From the NCBI RefSeq assembly GCF_036227485.1, contig NZ_CP109479.1:6076001-6140000 (forward strand): 64,000 bases of DNA. The letters run 5' to 3'. The position numbers and the translations under genes are program-made. The stretch comes from Streptomyces sp. NBC_01451 (GTDB lineage Bacteria > Actinomycetota > Actinomycetes > Streptomycetales > Streptomycetaceae). Positions 42,538 through 50,361 of this stretch are shown here, piece by piece. How positions within the stretch are numbered: the first letter of the stretch is position 1; every line of letters starts with the position of its first letter. The notes beneath the pieces were generated by a model, which was not told where the DNA came from, made no database searches, and worked only from the letters and a program-made list of their open reading frames with translations.

Positions 42538-43409
42538 CACGTCTCCTTGCTTATACGGGCGATGAGTGCTGCCGAAGACTCAAGATCGAGCGCCTGTGCG
42601 CTCAGGTACTCGAACGCCAACCTATAGCGATCCAGTTCCTGGGGCTTCTCCATAAAGAGTCCGCCGCCGAGTAGGTCTACGTACACCACATCCAGGTCAG
42701 GCTTCGGCCCGCGCAGGACGGCGAAGCTTCCAACTGCCGCTGCATGTGCTCCTGTTGAGAAGGGAAGCACTTGGATGGTGATGTTCGGGCGCTCGCACAT
42801 GGTGAGCAGATGCTGTAGCTGCTCGCGCATGACCACACGCCCCCCAACGCTGCGGCGGATGGCGGCTTCGTCGATTACGGACCAGATGTGCGGCGGCTCC
42901 TCCCGTTCAAGGAGCTCTTGCCGCTTCATGCGAATGTCCACCATGTGCTGCACTTCCCGCTCCGCGCACTGAACCTCCGAAGCCCGGTGAACGGCCTCGG
43001 CGTACGTGCGGGTCTGGAGCAGGCCAGGGATGTACATGCAGGCGTAATGGTCTTCGCGTACGACCTCGTCCTCAAGCGTGAGCATGAGGTTCATGGAGTC
43101 AGGGATGGGGTCGGCGAGTGACCGCCACCAACCTTGGATCCTGGCACCCTTCGCAAGCTCGACCAGAGCAAGCCGTTCCGCGTCGGTAGCTCCGTACTCG
43201 CGGCAAAGTGCGTCCACGGCCGGCCACTTGACCGTGCCTTCCTTCGTCTCGTACCGACTCAGCGTTGCCTTTGAGATGCCGACGCGTGAGCCTGCTTCCT
43301 CAAGGGTCAGTCTCTTGAGTTCGCGCAGACGGCGCAGGTCCGCGCCTAGTTGGCGCCTGCGCGTGGTGGGTCCAATCGGCATCCCTACAAACCCTTCATG
43401 TCGGTCCAT
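42537..43409 (-). CDS. XRE-family regulator with DUF5753
   Basis: 290 residues from the ATG at 43409 (AGGA upstream; ATG at 43382 is an alternative). N-terminal helix-turn-helix (RLRELKRLTLEEAGSRVGIS) followed by the DUF5753 C-terminal domain: ACMYIPGLLQTRTYAEAV, LLEREEPPHIWSVIDEAAIRR, LPFSTGAHAAAVGSFAVL. WhiJ-type regulators of this form pair with DUF397 proteins. Divergent from the HATPase gene with shared operator-like repeats. Confidence 0.92.
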   Translation of the reverse strand: MDRHEGFVGMPIGPTTRRRQLGADLRRLRELKRLTLEEAGSRVGISKATLSRYETKEGTVKWPAVDALCREYGATDAERLALVELAKGARIQGWWRSLADPIPDSMNLMLTLEDEVVREDHYACMYIPGLLQTRTYAEAVHRASEVQCAEREVQHMVDIRMKRQELLEREEPPHIWSVIDEAAIRRSVGGRVVMREQLQHLLTMCERPNITIQVLPFSTGAHAAAVGSFAVLRGPKPDLDVVYVDLLGGGLFMEKPQELDRYRLAFEYLSAQALDLESSAALIARISKET

Positions 43410-43497
43410 CAGATCGTCCTGGTTGCTTGCACGGGTCGGCAAGGCGGTGTGCGCCGGGGGCGCGAGATTTGGCGGTGCGCTCCTTCTCGGTCCTAGT

Positions 43498-43531
43498 GAG
43501 AGTTCCATTTTGAGAGTTCCAATGCAACTCT
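43498..43531. promoter_or_regulatory. Operator-like repeats between XRE regulator and HATPase gene
   Basis: GAGAGTTCCA occurs at 43498-43507 and 43512-43521 (14 bp apart), and AGAGTT (43513-43518) pairs with AACTCT (43526-43531). Placed between divergent promoters, fits autoregulation by the XRE protein. Confidence 0.6.
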
Positions 43532-43585
43532 AGGTGTGTGACCGAATGCACTGTGCAACTCGGTGTGGGCAAGAAGGAGTTGAGC

Positions 43586-44248
43586 ATGGACTGCACCACC
43601 TGCATGCCCAGGAAGCCCTGGGACCTTCACTTTCTGGCGGAGCCCGAGGAAGTAGCAGGTCTACGACGCGTCTTGCGGGTCCACCTCGGACTCTGGGGCT
43701 TGGACGAGCTCATCGACGCGGCCCAGCTCTGCGTCAGCGAGCTCGTTTCCAACGTGATCACACACGTCGGTGCCGGTACCCCCACCACCCTTGCTGTCTC
43801 TATGAAGGGCACCCGCCTTCGGATCGAGGTCTACGACCCCGACACCCGGGCCTTGCCCACGCTCCTCAACCAAGGCGTCAACTCCGAATCCGGGCGGGGG
43901 ATGGAGCTCATCACCTTCACCGCTGACCGTTGGGGCGTGCAGCTTCTCGCCGACCGCAAGATGACATGGTGCGAGCTCCCCACCACGCTGACCTCGCCAA
44001 ACGGCCACCGAGGTGGACCTCACGTGACGAGAGCGGGGGAGGTGCTCGGCCTCTACAACGGCGTAACGTTGCCGCCCGCAGCTGACCTGGGTCGGCTGCG
44101 GGCGGCCGTGGCGGAGGAGGCGGCGATCGGTGCCATTGCGGACCTCCTCCACTGGCTTCGGGCACACGGCCGCGATGCGGATGATGCGTTGGACCGAGCG
44201 CAGATGCACTTCGAAGCGGAAGCAGGGGTGGTGAGCGACTCGACGTGA
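43586..44248 (+). CDS. Anti-sigma-like HATPase (GHKL fold) protein
   Basis: 220 residues from the ATG at 43586 with a strong AAGGAG six nt upstream (a GTG at 43538 lacks one). The HATPase core is ELVSNVITHVG (N-box), VYDPDTR (G1) and SGRGMELI (G2). Its Cys-rich start MDCTTCM is unusual. A C-terminal helical domain (about 155-220) is not part of the ATPase. In WhiJ-type clusters a HATPase like this accompanies the XRE/DUF397 pair. Kinase targets unknown. Confidence 0.85.
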   Translation: MDCTTCMPRKPWDLHFLAEPEEVAGLRRVLRVHLGLWGLDELIDAAQLCVSELVSNVITHVGAGTPTTLAVSMKGTRLRIEVYDPDTRALPTLLNQGVNSESGRGMELITFTADRWGVQLLADRKMTWCELPTTLTSPNGHRGGPHVTRAGEVLGLYNGVTLPPAADLGRLRAAVAEEAAIGAIADLLHWLRAHGRDADDALDRAQMHFEAEAGVVSDST

Positions 44249-44252
44249 GGCG

Positions 44253-47200
44253 CTACCCGGCTTTGATCGTCGAGTATGTCCAGACGTCCGCCGGGATCTC
44301 GTGCTTCAGCTTCCACGTGATCGCCATCGGTTTGCTACCCGTGTGTTTCTCGTACTCCGCCGGGCCGAGCAGCATCCACGGCTGGGCACCACCTACGTCG
44401 GTGCTCTTGTAACGGCGCACGAAGAGCAGGACGTGGCTGCCCTCAGCAACATGATGCTGATAGCGCAGGCCAGTAGGGGAGGTCTCAGAGGTCTGGTTCT
44501 GGGACTCCCAGTGGAAGAGGGTCTCGCTCTGCGCGTAGTCGTGGTACCTGGTCTGTGGTGAGAAGTCCTTCTCGTCCTTCTCCAGAGTGATGAGAAGCGC
44601 GTCCGTCTTGATCGAGTCGCACCACTTCACACCCTCGCGGAAATCGGCCGGCATAAAGCCGCCGATGTACGACTGCCCCAGCGCAGGAAGGAGCTCTTCA
44701 CGGCTGTATGAAGCGTGCACGGTGAGGGGGAGGCCACTCGGACCGCCCAAGCCCAAGAGAGGGATCGGTACGTGCCCGGTGTGCGCGAGGTTGTACCCCA
44801 GCACCTGGCGCAGCTCACCTCGGAAAGCGTCCTGGTTACGCAGGGTTGCAAACCCGGCGTCGTAGTTGGCGTATCCCTTGCGAACGATGCCGCCGAGTGG
44901 CCACAGCTGGAAGAAGAGCATGCGGGCGTAAGCCTGTCCCTGCTCGTCGAGCTCGCTGTAGGTAGGGGTGTCGTCCTGCAACATCCGCGTGTAGGCGGCA
45001 ACCCGTAGCGGATCGTCTACGTGCAAGAACGCGGAGACACGCTTGAGGAGCGCGACCTCACCTTCCGGAGCCTCCCCCTTCAGGAGGCTGGAGCGACGGA
45101 GTAGACCCGTCCACGAGCTTCCATTGCGGTAGAGCTCCTTGAGCTCGCGCCCGCTCTCGTCCAGGTAGCGGCTGAGGTTCAGCTCGGCGTAGTCCGCTAC
45201 CTCGCGTGCCAGGGCGGTGACGTTGACGCCAATCTGGTCCTTGATGTTAGCGATGATGGTTCTCTTGGCCTTCTCCTCAAGGATGATCTCGCAGCCAGAC
45301 GGGAGCTGCGGGAAGTCCTGCTCGATGTTGTCCAAGAGCCGCTTGCGGGTCAGATTCGTCAGGGCACGGAACTGGGTCTCGAAACGGAACTCCTTGCGGT
45401 GCTGGCCGATGAAGTCCAGCACGGTCAGTACCGCCTTGTTCTCGGTACGCCGAAGCCCTCGGCCGAGTTGCTGCAAGAACACCGTTGCGCTGGAGGTGGG
45501 GCGCAGCAGAAGCAGGGTGTCTACGTCAGGAATGTCGAGGCCCTCGTTGAAGAGGTCGACCGAGAAGATCACCTGCAACGCCCCAGACCTGAGGTCAGTC
45601 AGGGCCTGCTTGCGCTGATCCGCGGGGGTTCCGGCAGACAGGGCAACGGCGTTGAGGCCTGCCTTGCGGAAGGACTCCGCCATGAAGTGCGCGTGCTCGA
45701 CAGAAACACAGAAGCCCAACGCGCGCATTGCACTTGGATCGACAACCTTCTCCTCCACGGCCTTCAGGACCAGCAAGGCTCGCGCATGGTTGGCGGACAG
45801 CACATCGCTCAGTGCACTTGCGTCGTACGCCCCGCGGTGCCACTTCACCGCGCTCAGATCGGTGTTGTCGCTGATACCCAGGTAGTGGAAGGGGCTGAGC
45901 AGTTCGTTCTCCAGGGCCTCCCACAGCCGCATTTCGGCAGCGATGCGCCCATCGAAGAACTCGTCCTGGATGTTCTTGCCGTCCATGCGCTCGGGAGTCG
46001 CGGTCAGTCCGAGCAGCTCCAGCGGCTCGAAGTGATCGAGGATCTTCCGGTAAGTCGGTGAAGTCCCGTGGTGGAACTCGTCGATCACGATTACGTCGAA
46101 GTGATCAGCAGCGAGCCGGTCCAGTGCGCGCGCGTTGAGTGACTGCACGCTGGCGAAGACATGCGTCCAGAGCTCTGGGATCTCCCCGCTGTGCAGGGAT
46201 TCGCCGAAGTTCGCGTCTACCAGGACGTCCTGATAGGTCCGCAGGGACTGCTGGAGGATCTCCTTGCGATGAGCGACGAACAAGAGGCGCAAGTCACGGC
46301 CGTGCTTCTTGCGTAGCTGCTTGTAGTCCAGCGCGGCCATCACGGTCTTGCCTGTGCCTGTCGCCGCGACCAGAAGGTTCCGGTGCCAGTCATGCACCTC
46401 ACGCGCGACGTCGAGGCGTTCCAACATGTCGCGTTGGTGGGCGTAGGGGCGTACTTCGAGACCCGACAGAGTGATTCGGCGATCTACGGCCGAGGTATTT
46501 GAGGTGCCCCCGGCGATCGCCAGCGCTTCCTGAAGTCGTGCGCCGTCGGTGTCCGGGTCGTACAACTCGAAGGTGGGGTCACTCCAATAGGCCTCGAAGG
46601 TCGCGTCGAACTTTCGCAGTACGTCGGGTGTGGCGATGGAGGAAAGTCGGACGTTCCACTCCAGCCCATCGAGCAGCGCCGCCTTGGAAAGGTTGGAGCT
46701 GCCGACGTACGCGGTGTTGTAACCGCTGTTCCGGCGGAACAGCCACGCCTTGGCGTGGAGCCGGGTCGACCTCGTCTCGTAACTGACCTTGACCTCGGCG
46801 TTGAACTCTTGCGCCAGCCGATCCAACGCGCGTCGTTCGGTCGCCCCGATGTAGGTCGTCGTGATGACGCGTATCGGCACGTTCCGCTCACCGGCAGCGT
46901 GAAGAGATTGTTCGATGATGCGGAGACCATGCCATTTCACGAAGGCGCACAGCAGGTCGACGCGATCGGCGGTGGCGAGCTCGGCACGCAACTCGAAGCC
47001 GAGGCTGGGGTCGTCGGGCGAGTTGGTGATGAGAGCAGTGTCGGAGAGCGGGATACCAGGGCGCACGGCAAAGACGCCCGGAGCCTCCTGCCGCACTAGA
47101 GCCAGGAGTTGGCGTGGCCCTTCGGCTACGAGGTCCACCCACTCCTGCGCGCCTTTCAACGTGCTGATGGACTCCAGGATGTGGTTCGCGGCGTAGACCC

Positions 47201-47411
47201 GTTCCTCTGCAGGAAGGTTCTGCAGGACACGCCGGACCGTTCCTGCGACATGTCTCGCCAGGATGTGAGGCACCGAGTCCGGCCCCACGGCATCACTCAT
47301 GGGATGCCACCCGAGGTCGGTGAGCTCTCTCAACTGCTGTTGGAACCGCAGTGTGATGAGTTGCTCGTAGAGGCCAGCGAAAGGCTGTGACGGCTCATGT
47401 GGCTCGGTCAT
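44253..47411 (-). CDS. PLD nuclease-superfamily 2 helicase-DUF3427 protein
   Basis: 1052 residues from the ATG at 47411 (GGGGAAGG five nt upstream; an ATG at 47447 lacks a good site). Order: N-terminal PLD-like domain 140-260 with HAK (His219, Lys221) and GSSN (237-240), so one catalytic HxK motif; SF2 helicase with AATGTGKT (349-356), VIDEFHHG (442-449), LTATPER (469-475) and QQLGRGLRR (647-655); C-terminal DUF3427. Proteins of this architecture occur in bacterial defence loci. It is convergent with the HATPase gene (4-nt gap) and divergent from the SRA-HNH gene (158 nt). Confidence 0.92.
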   Translation of the reverse strand: MTEPHEPSQPFAGLYEQLITLRFQQQLRELTDLGWHPMSDAVGPDSVPHILARHVAGTVRRVLQNLPAEERVYAANHILESISTLKGAQEWVDLVAEGPRQLLALVRQEAPGVFAVRPGIPLSDTALITNSPDDPSLGFELRAELATADRVDLLCAFVKWHGLRIIEQSLHAAGERNVPIRVITTTYIGATERRALDRLAQEFNAEVKVSYETRSTRLHAKAWLFRRNSGYNTAYVGSSNLSKAALLDGLEWNVRLSSIATPDVLRKFDATFEAYWSDPTFELYDPDTDGARLQEALAIAGGTSNTSAVDRRITLSGLEVRPYAHQRDMLERLDVAREVHDWHRNLLVAATGTGKTVMAALDYKQLRKKHGRDLRLLFVAHRKEILQQSLRTYQDVLVDANFGESLHSGEIPELWTHVFASVQSLNARALDRLAADHFDVIVIDEFHHGTSPTYRKILDHFEPLELLGLTATPERMDGKNIQDEFFDGRIAAEMRLWEALENELLSPFHYLGISDNTDLSAVKWHRGAYDASALSDVLSANHARALLVLKAVEEKVVDPSAMRALGFCVSVEHAHFMAESFRKAGLNAVALSAGTPADQRKQALTDLRSGALQVIFSVDLFNEGLDIPDVDTLLLLRPTSSATVFLQQLGRGLRRTENKAVLTVLDFIGQHRKEFRFETQFRALTNLTRKRLLDNIEQDFPQLPSGCEIILEEKAKRTIIANIKDQIGVNVTALAREVADYAELNLSRYLDESGRELKELYRNGSSWTGLLRRSSLLKGEAPEGEVALLKRVSAFLHVDDPLRVAAYTRMLQDDTPTYSELDEQGQAYARMLFFQLWPLGGIVRKGYANYDAGFATLRNQDAFRGELRQVLGYNLAHTGHVPIPLLGLGGPSGLPLTVHASYSREELLPALGQSYIGGFMPADFREGVKWCDSIKTDALLITLEKDEKDFSPQTRYHDYAQSETLFHWESQNQTSETSPTGLRYQHHVAEGSHVLLFVRRYKSTDVGGAQPWMLLGPAEYEKHTGSKPMAITWKLKHEIPADVWTYSTIKAG

Positions 47412-47569
47412 GTCGGCCTTCCCCGCTCGCTCGGACAGCTGCCTCATGTGTAACAGAGGGCACTGACATGGAGGTGTAGGGGGCAGATCCAGCCGGATGG
47501 CGCGCTGCAACTGCTCATAGTTGATTACTTATTTGACATGAGTGATCGCACGCGGGCCAGTATGGGCTC

Positions 47570-48574
47570 ATGGGAATCGAACGGGCTATCGGGCTCATCG
47601 AGGGTGTAGCCGTAGGGGACCTCTTCGGCAGTCGACTGGACGTGATGGGTGCCCAGCTGCACCAGGCCAACCAGAAGGGCATCTCTTGGCTCAAGGACGA
47701 GGAGGATGGCCTGCCGGTCGCTGATGCGATCGTCCTCAACGGTGGGTACGTCGACGACGACGATCGGTGGACGTGGATGAAGTACACCGGCGGGTCGAAG
47801 GGGAAGGAGCGCGACTCGAATACCCGTCGGCTTCTGAGTAGCCAGTCTTGGTCCTACGTTGACAACGCTGCTCTCAAGCGCAGTTTTGAGCGAAATTATC
47901 CGATCCGAATTATTCGCGGTTATGAAGGCGATGAGCGCTACTCGCCTCCTAAAGGGTATAGGTATGACGGCTTATTTCGGATTACGGCCGTTCGTACGAC
48001 TGTCTCCAAGGATTCAGCTCCCGATGGGTCTGAAATCAAGATTTGCCAGTTCGATCTTGAGCGGTTACCGGATGCGGAACAGGGTCTTACTGCCGTAGAG
48101 GCTCACGTCGCTGAGGTGCTTGAGGAACTGGAGGCGGTGTACGAGCAGCAGGGCGAGGAGAGGTATCCAGAGGTGCGGACCATGTCCGTTCAGCGCCTCA
48201 TGCGAAGCGTTGCCACGTCACGACGGGTCAAGAAGCTCTACGACGACGAATGCCAGGTCTGTGGTCGTCGCTTGCTCGGGCCAGATGGCCAGTCTCATAG
48301 CCAGGGTGCACATATAAGGCCTCTAGGAAATCCTCACAACGGCCCTGATGTTGAACCCAACATCCTTTGCGTATGCCCCAACTGTCATGTGCGGCTAGAT
48401 ATTGGTGCGGTAGTTGTAGACGAAGATTGGTCAATCATAGTTCGCGCGGAGATGTTTGGGGAAACTCTCTTATCGAAGCTCAAAACCAAGGGTCGGCATC
48501 GAGTGCATCCGGATTACATTCGCTACCACCGTGAGTGGTGGGAGCAGCGTGCAGCTCGTGGTCAAGAGTCCTAG
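47570..48574 (+). CDS. SRA (YDG)-HNH modification-dependent endonuclease
   Basis: 334 residues, weak ribosome site. Residues 5-165 match the SRA fold (VGDLFGSR, AIVLNGGYVDDDD, YTGGSKGKERDSNT, NYPIRIIRGYEGD): base-flipping readers of modified cytosine. Residues 225-280 are an HNH nuclease: CQVC (228-231), AHIRPLG (His248), EPNILCVCPNCHVRLD (Asn264, His273). This is the type IV restriction organisation known from Streptomyces McrA-like enzymes, but without the sulfur-binding domain of ScoMcrA. Codon third positions are AT-rich at 47870-48110 and 48290-48460, unlike the neighbours, so it was probably acquired recently. Confidence 0.92.
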   Translation: MGIERAIGLIEGVAVGDLFGSRLDVMGAQLHQANQKGISWLKDEEDGLPVADAIVLNGGYVDDDDRWTWMKYTGGSKGKERDSNTRRLLSSQSWSYVDNAALKRSFERNYPIRIIRGYEGDERYSPPKGYRYDGLFRITAVRTTVSKDSAPDGSEIKICQFDLERLPDAEQGLTAVEAHVAEVLEELEAVYEQQGEERYPEVRTMSVQRLMRSVATSRRVKKLYDDECQVCGRRLLGPDGQSHSQGAHIRPLGNPHNGPDVEPNILCVCPNCHVRLDIGAVVVDEDWSIIVRAEMFGETLLSKLKTKGRHRVHPDYIRYHREWWEQRAARGQES

Positions 48575-48813
48575 GAATTCGGAATGCAGGGTACCCACCG
48601 GCGGTCCTCCGTGCCGCAGCCCGCCGCGAGTTCGGCCAGCCGGGGCAGAGCCGCGAAGCTCGCCGAGAACGCGGTGTCCAGCTGCGGGCACAGATGATCC
48701 ATCAGCTCCGACCAGGCGCCGCTCGGGTCGGACTCGAAGCGATCGAGCAGGGCCGGGACATGCTCCGCGGAACCGGAACCGCAGGCATCGCTGAGCGTCG
48801 ACCAATCCGTCAT
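48571..48813 (-). pseudogene. Truncated hypothetical gene at island junction
   Basis: 80 residues from the ATG at 48813 (MTDWSTLSDAC). The N-terminal part (DVPALL-type ALLDRFESDPSGAWSELMDHLCPQ, then FSASFAALPRLAELAAG) resembles a longer family of Streptomyces hypotheticals, from memory. It stops abruptly at 48571, its stop codon formed where the SRA-HNH gene stop (48572-48574, TAG) is embedded in CTAG. The two stops overlap by 4 nt in convergent orientation. I read this as a core gene whose 3' end was replaced when the island inserted. Confidence 0.6.
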
Positions 48814-48927
48814 ACGCCGATCCAAGCAGGCCACGCGCCGACGCACGGAGCGTGACCCCTTGGGCCGGAGCAGATAGGACCCGAGTAGAGCGGAGTGGAG
48901 CGGCGACGCGCCTCGGGCTCGTGACAC

Positions 48928-50163
48928 CTACCGCGGAGCAATCGCCCCGTCATACACATTCCCCGGCGTAACAACCCCCGTGATCGCCCGGGCAAGAAGC
49001 GTGGACGGCTCCTGACCCCCGCTCGTGATGTCCGTGTTGATCATGATGACCAGTGTGGCCTTCTTCGAGGGCAGATGGACGGTCACCGTCTCGTAGCCCG
49101 GGATGGAGCCGTTGTGCCCGATCCAGCCGCCGGTCTCGAAGATGCCGAGGCCGTAGCTGAGGCCGGGGAGGCCGGTCGGCAGCGTCTTGAGGCGCTGGGC
49201 CTGGGTCTGGGGGCTGAGGAGTTTGCCGGTGGCGACGATGTCCGCCCAGCGGCGCAGGTCGTGCAGGTCGGAGATCATCGCCCCGGCCGCCCAGGCCCAA
49301 CTGGGGTTCCAGTCGGTGGAGTCGGCGACCTCGCCGCTCAGCGTCTGGTTCGTGTAGCCGCGCGGATGCGGCTCGGGGAACTCGGCTCCCTGGGGGAAGA
49401 GGGTGTGGTGCAGGCGAGCAGGCCGCAGCACTCGCCCGTCGATGAAGTCGGCGAGCCGCTGACCGCTCACCTTCTCGATCACCAGGCCGAGCAGCACCAG
49501 GTTGGTGTTGGAGTACTGGAACTCCTTCCCCGGCGCGAAGGTGTTCCTGTGCTGGAAGCCGTACGCGAGCGCCTCCCGAGGTGTGAAGGAGCGCTCCGGG
49601 TCGCTCAACAGGTCATGGACGAAGTCCGGATCGGATGTGTAGGGAAACAGGCCGCTGCGCATCTCGGCCAGGTGACGCAGGGTGATCCGGTGACCGTTCG
49701 GCACGCCGTGGACGTAGCGGGAGATCGGGTCGTCCAGCCGGATGCGCCGGTCGTCGACGAGTTCGAGCAACGCGGTGACCGTGAAGGTCTTGGTCTCGCT
49801 GCCGATCCGTACGAAGCCGTCGGTGGTCATCGGCCGGCTGGTGGTGGTGTCGGCGACACCGGTCGCGCGGACGTAGCTTCCCTTGCCGGGCATCCACAGT
49901 CCGACGACGACACCGGGGATGTCGGCCTGTCGGCGGACGTCCTCGATCGCCTTGTCCAGCCGGGCGGTCACCTCCGGGCCGAGACCGTCCGGCGGGCAGT
50001 TGTCCCGGTCGTCCCGGTCGTGCCAGTTGTGCCAGTTGTGCCGGTCGGTCCGGTCGACCCTTGCGGTCTGGACGGCCGCGGCGGGAGGCGCTGCCATCGG
50101 GACCAGAGCACATGCCACGAACAGAGTTGCGGCGAGCATCCGGCGGCGGGAGGTACGTCGCAT
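48928..50163 (-). CDS. Secreted beta-lactamase-fold serine hydrolase
   Basis: 411 residues. Signal 1-31 (twin-arginine-like RRTSRRRM, then hydrophobic). SxxK at Ser122-Lys125 (GSETK), YSN (217-219), HNG near the C-terminus. It is close to D-alanyl-D-alanine carboxypeptidases/esterases. An odd HNWHNWHDRDDRDN tract (residues 42-55) results from 9-bp tandem repeats at 50000-50056 (TGCCAGTTG, CGTCCCGGT). Divergent from a second serine hydrolase. Confidence 0.9.
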   Translation of the reverse strand: MRRTSRRRMLAATLFVACALVPMAAPPAAAVQTARVDRTDRHNWHNWHDRDDRDNCPPDGLGPEVTARLDKAIEDVRRQADIPGVVVGLWMPGKGSYVRATGVADTTTSRPMTTDGFVRIGSETKTFTVTALLELVDDRRIRLDDPISRYVHGVPNGHRITLRHLAEMRSGLFPYTSDPDFVHDLLSDPERSFTPREALAYGFQHRNTFAPGKEFQYSNTNLVLLGLVIEKVSGQRLADFIDGRVLRPARLHHTLFPQGAEFPEPHPRGYTNQTLSGEVADSTDWNPSWAWAAGAMISDLHDLRRWADIVATGKLLSPQTQAQRLKTLPTGLPGLSYGLGIFETGGWIGHNGSIPGYETVTVHLPSKKATLVIMINTDITSGGQEPSTLLARAITGVVTPGNVYDGAIAPR

Positions 50164-50361
50164 CTGGGGGTGCCTCTTCCAGTCACGGGTTCGGGCGGCA
50201 ACATCACCATCGGCGACTCGTAGCGAAGGCCCCCTTCCGATCGAGTACCGGCGAGTCCACTCGTTCGGAGTCGCACGGGTGACCGAGGAGGCGGCCCGCG
50301 AATGGCCCCCGAATGGCTCGTCGATGCGACAGGCGTTGAGGCAGGGCCTTCACTGTAGAAC

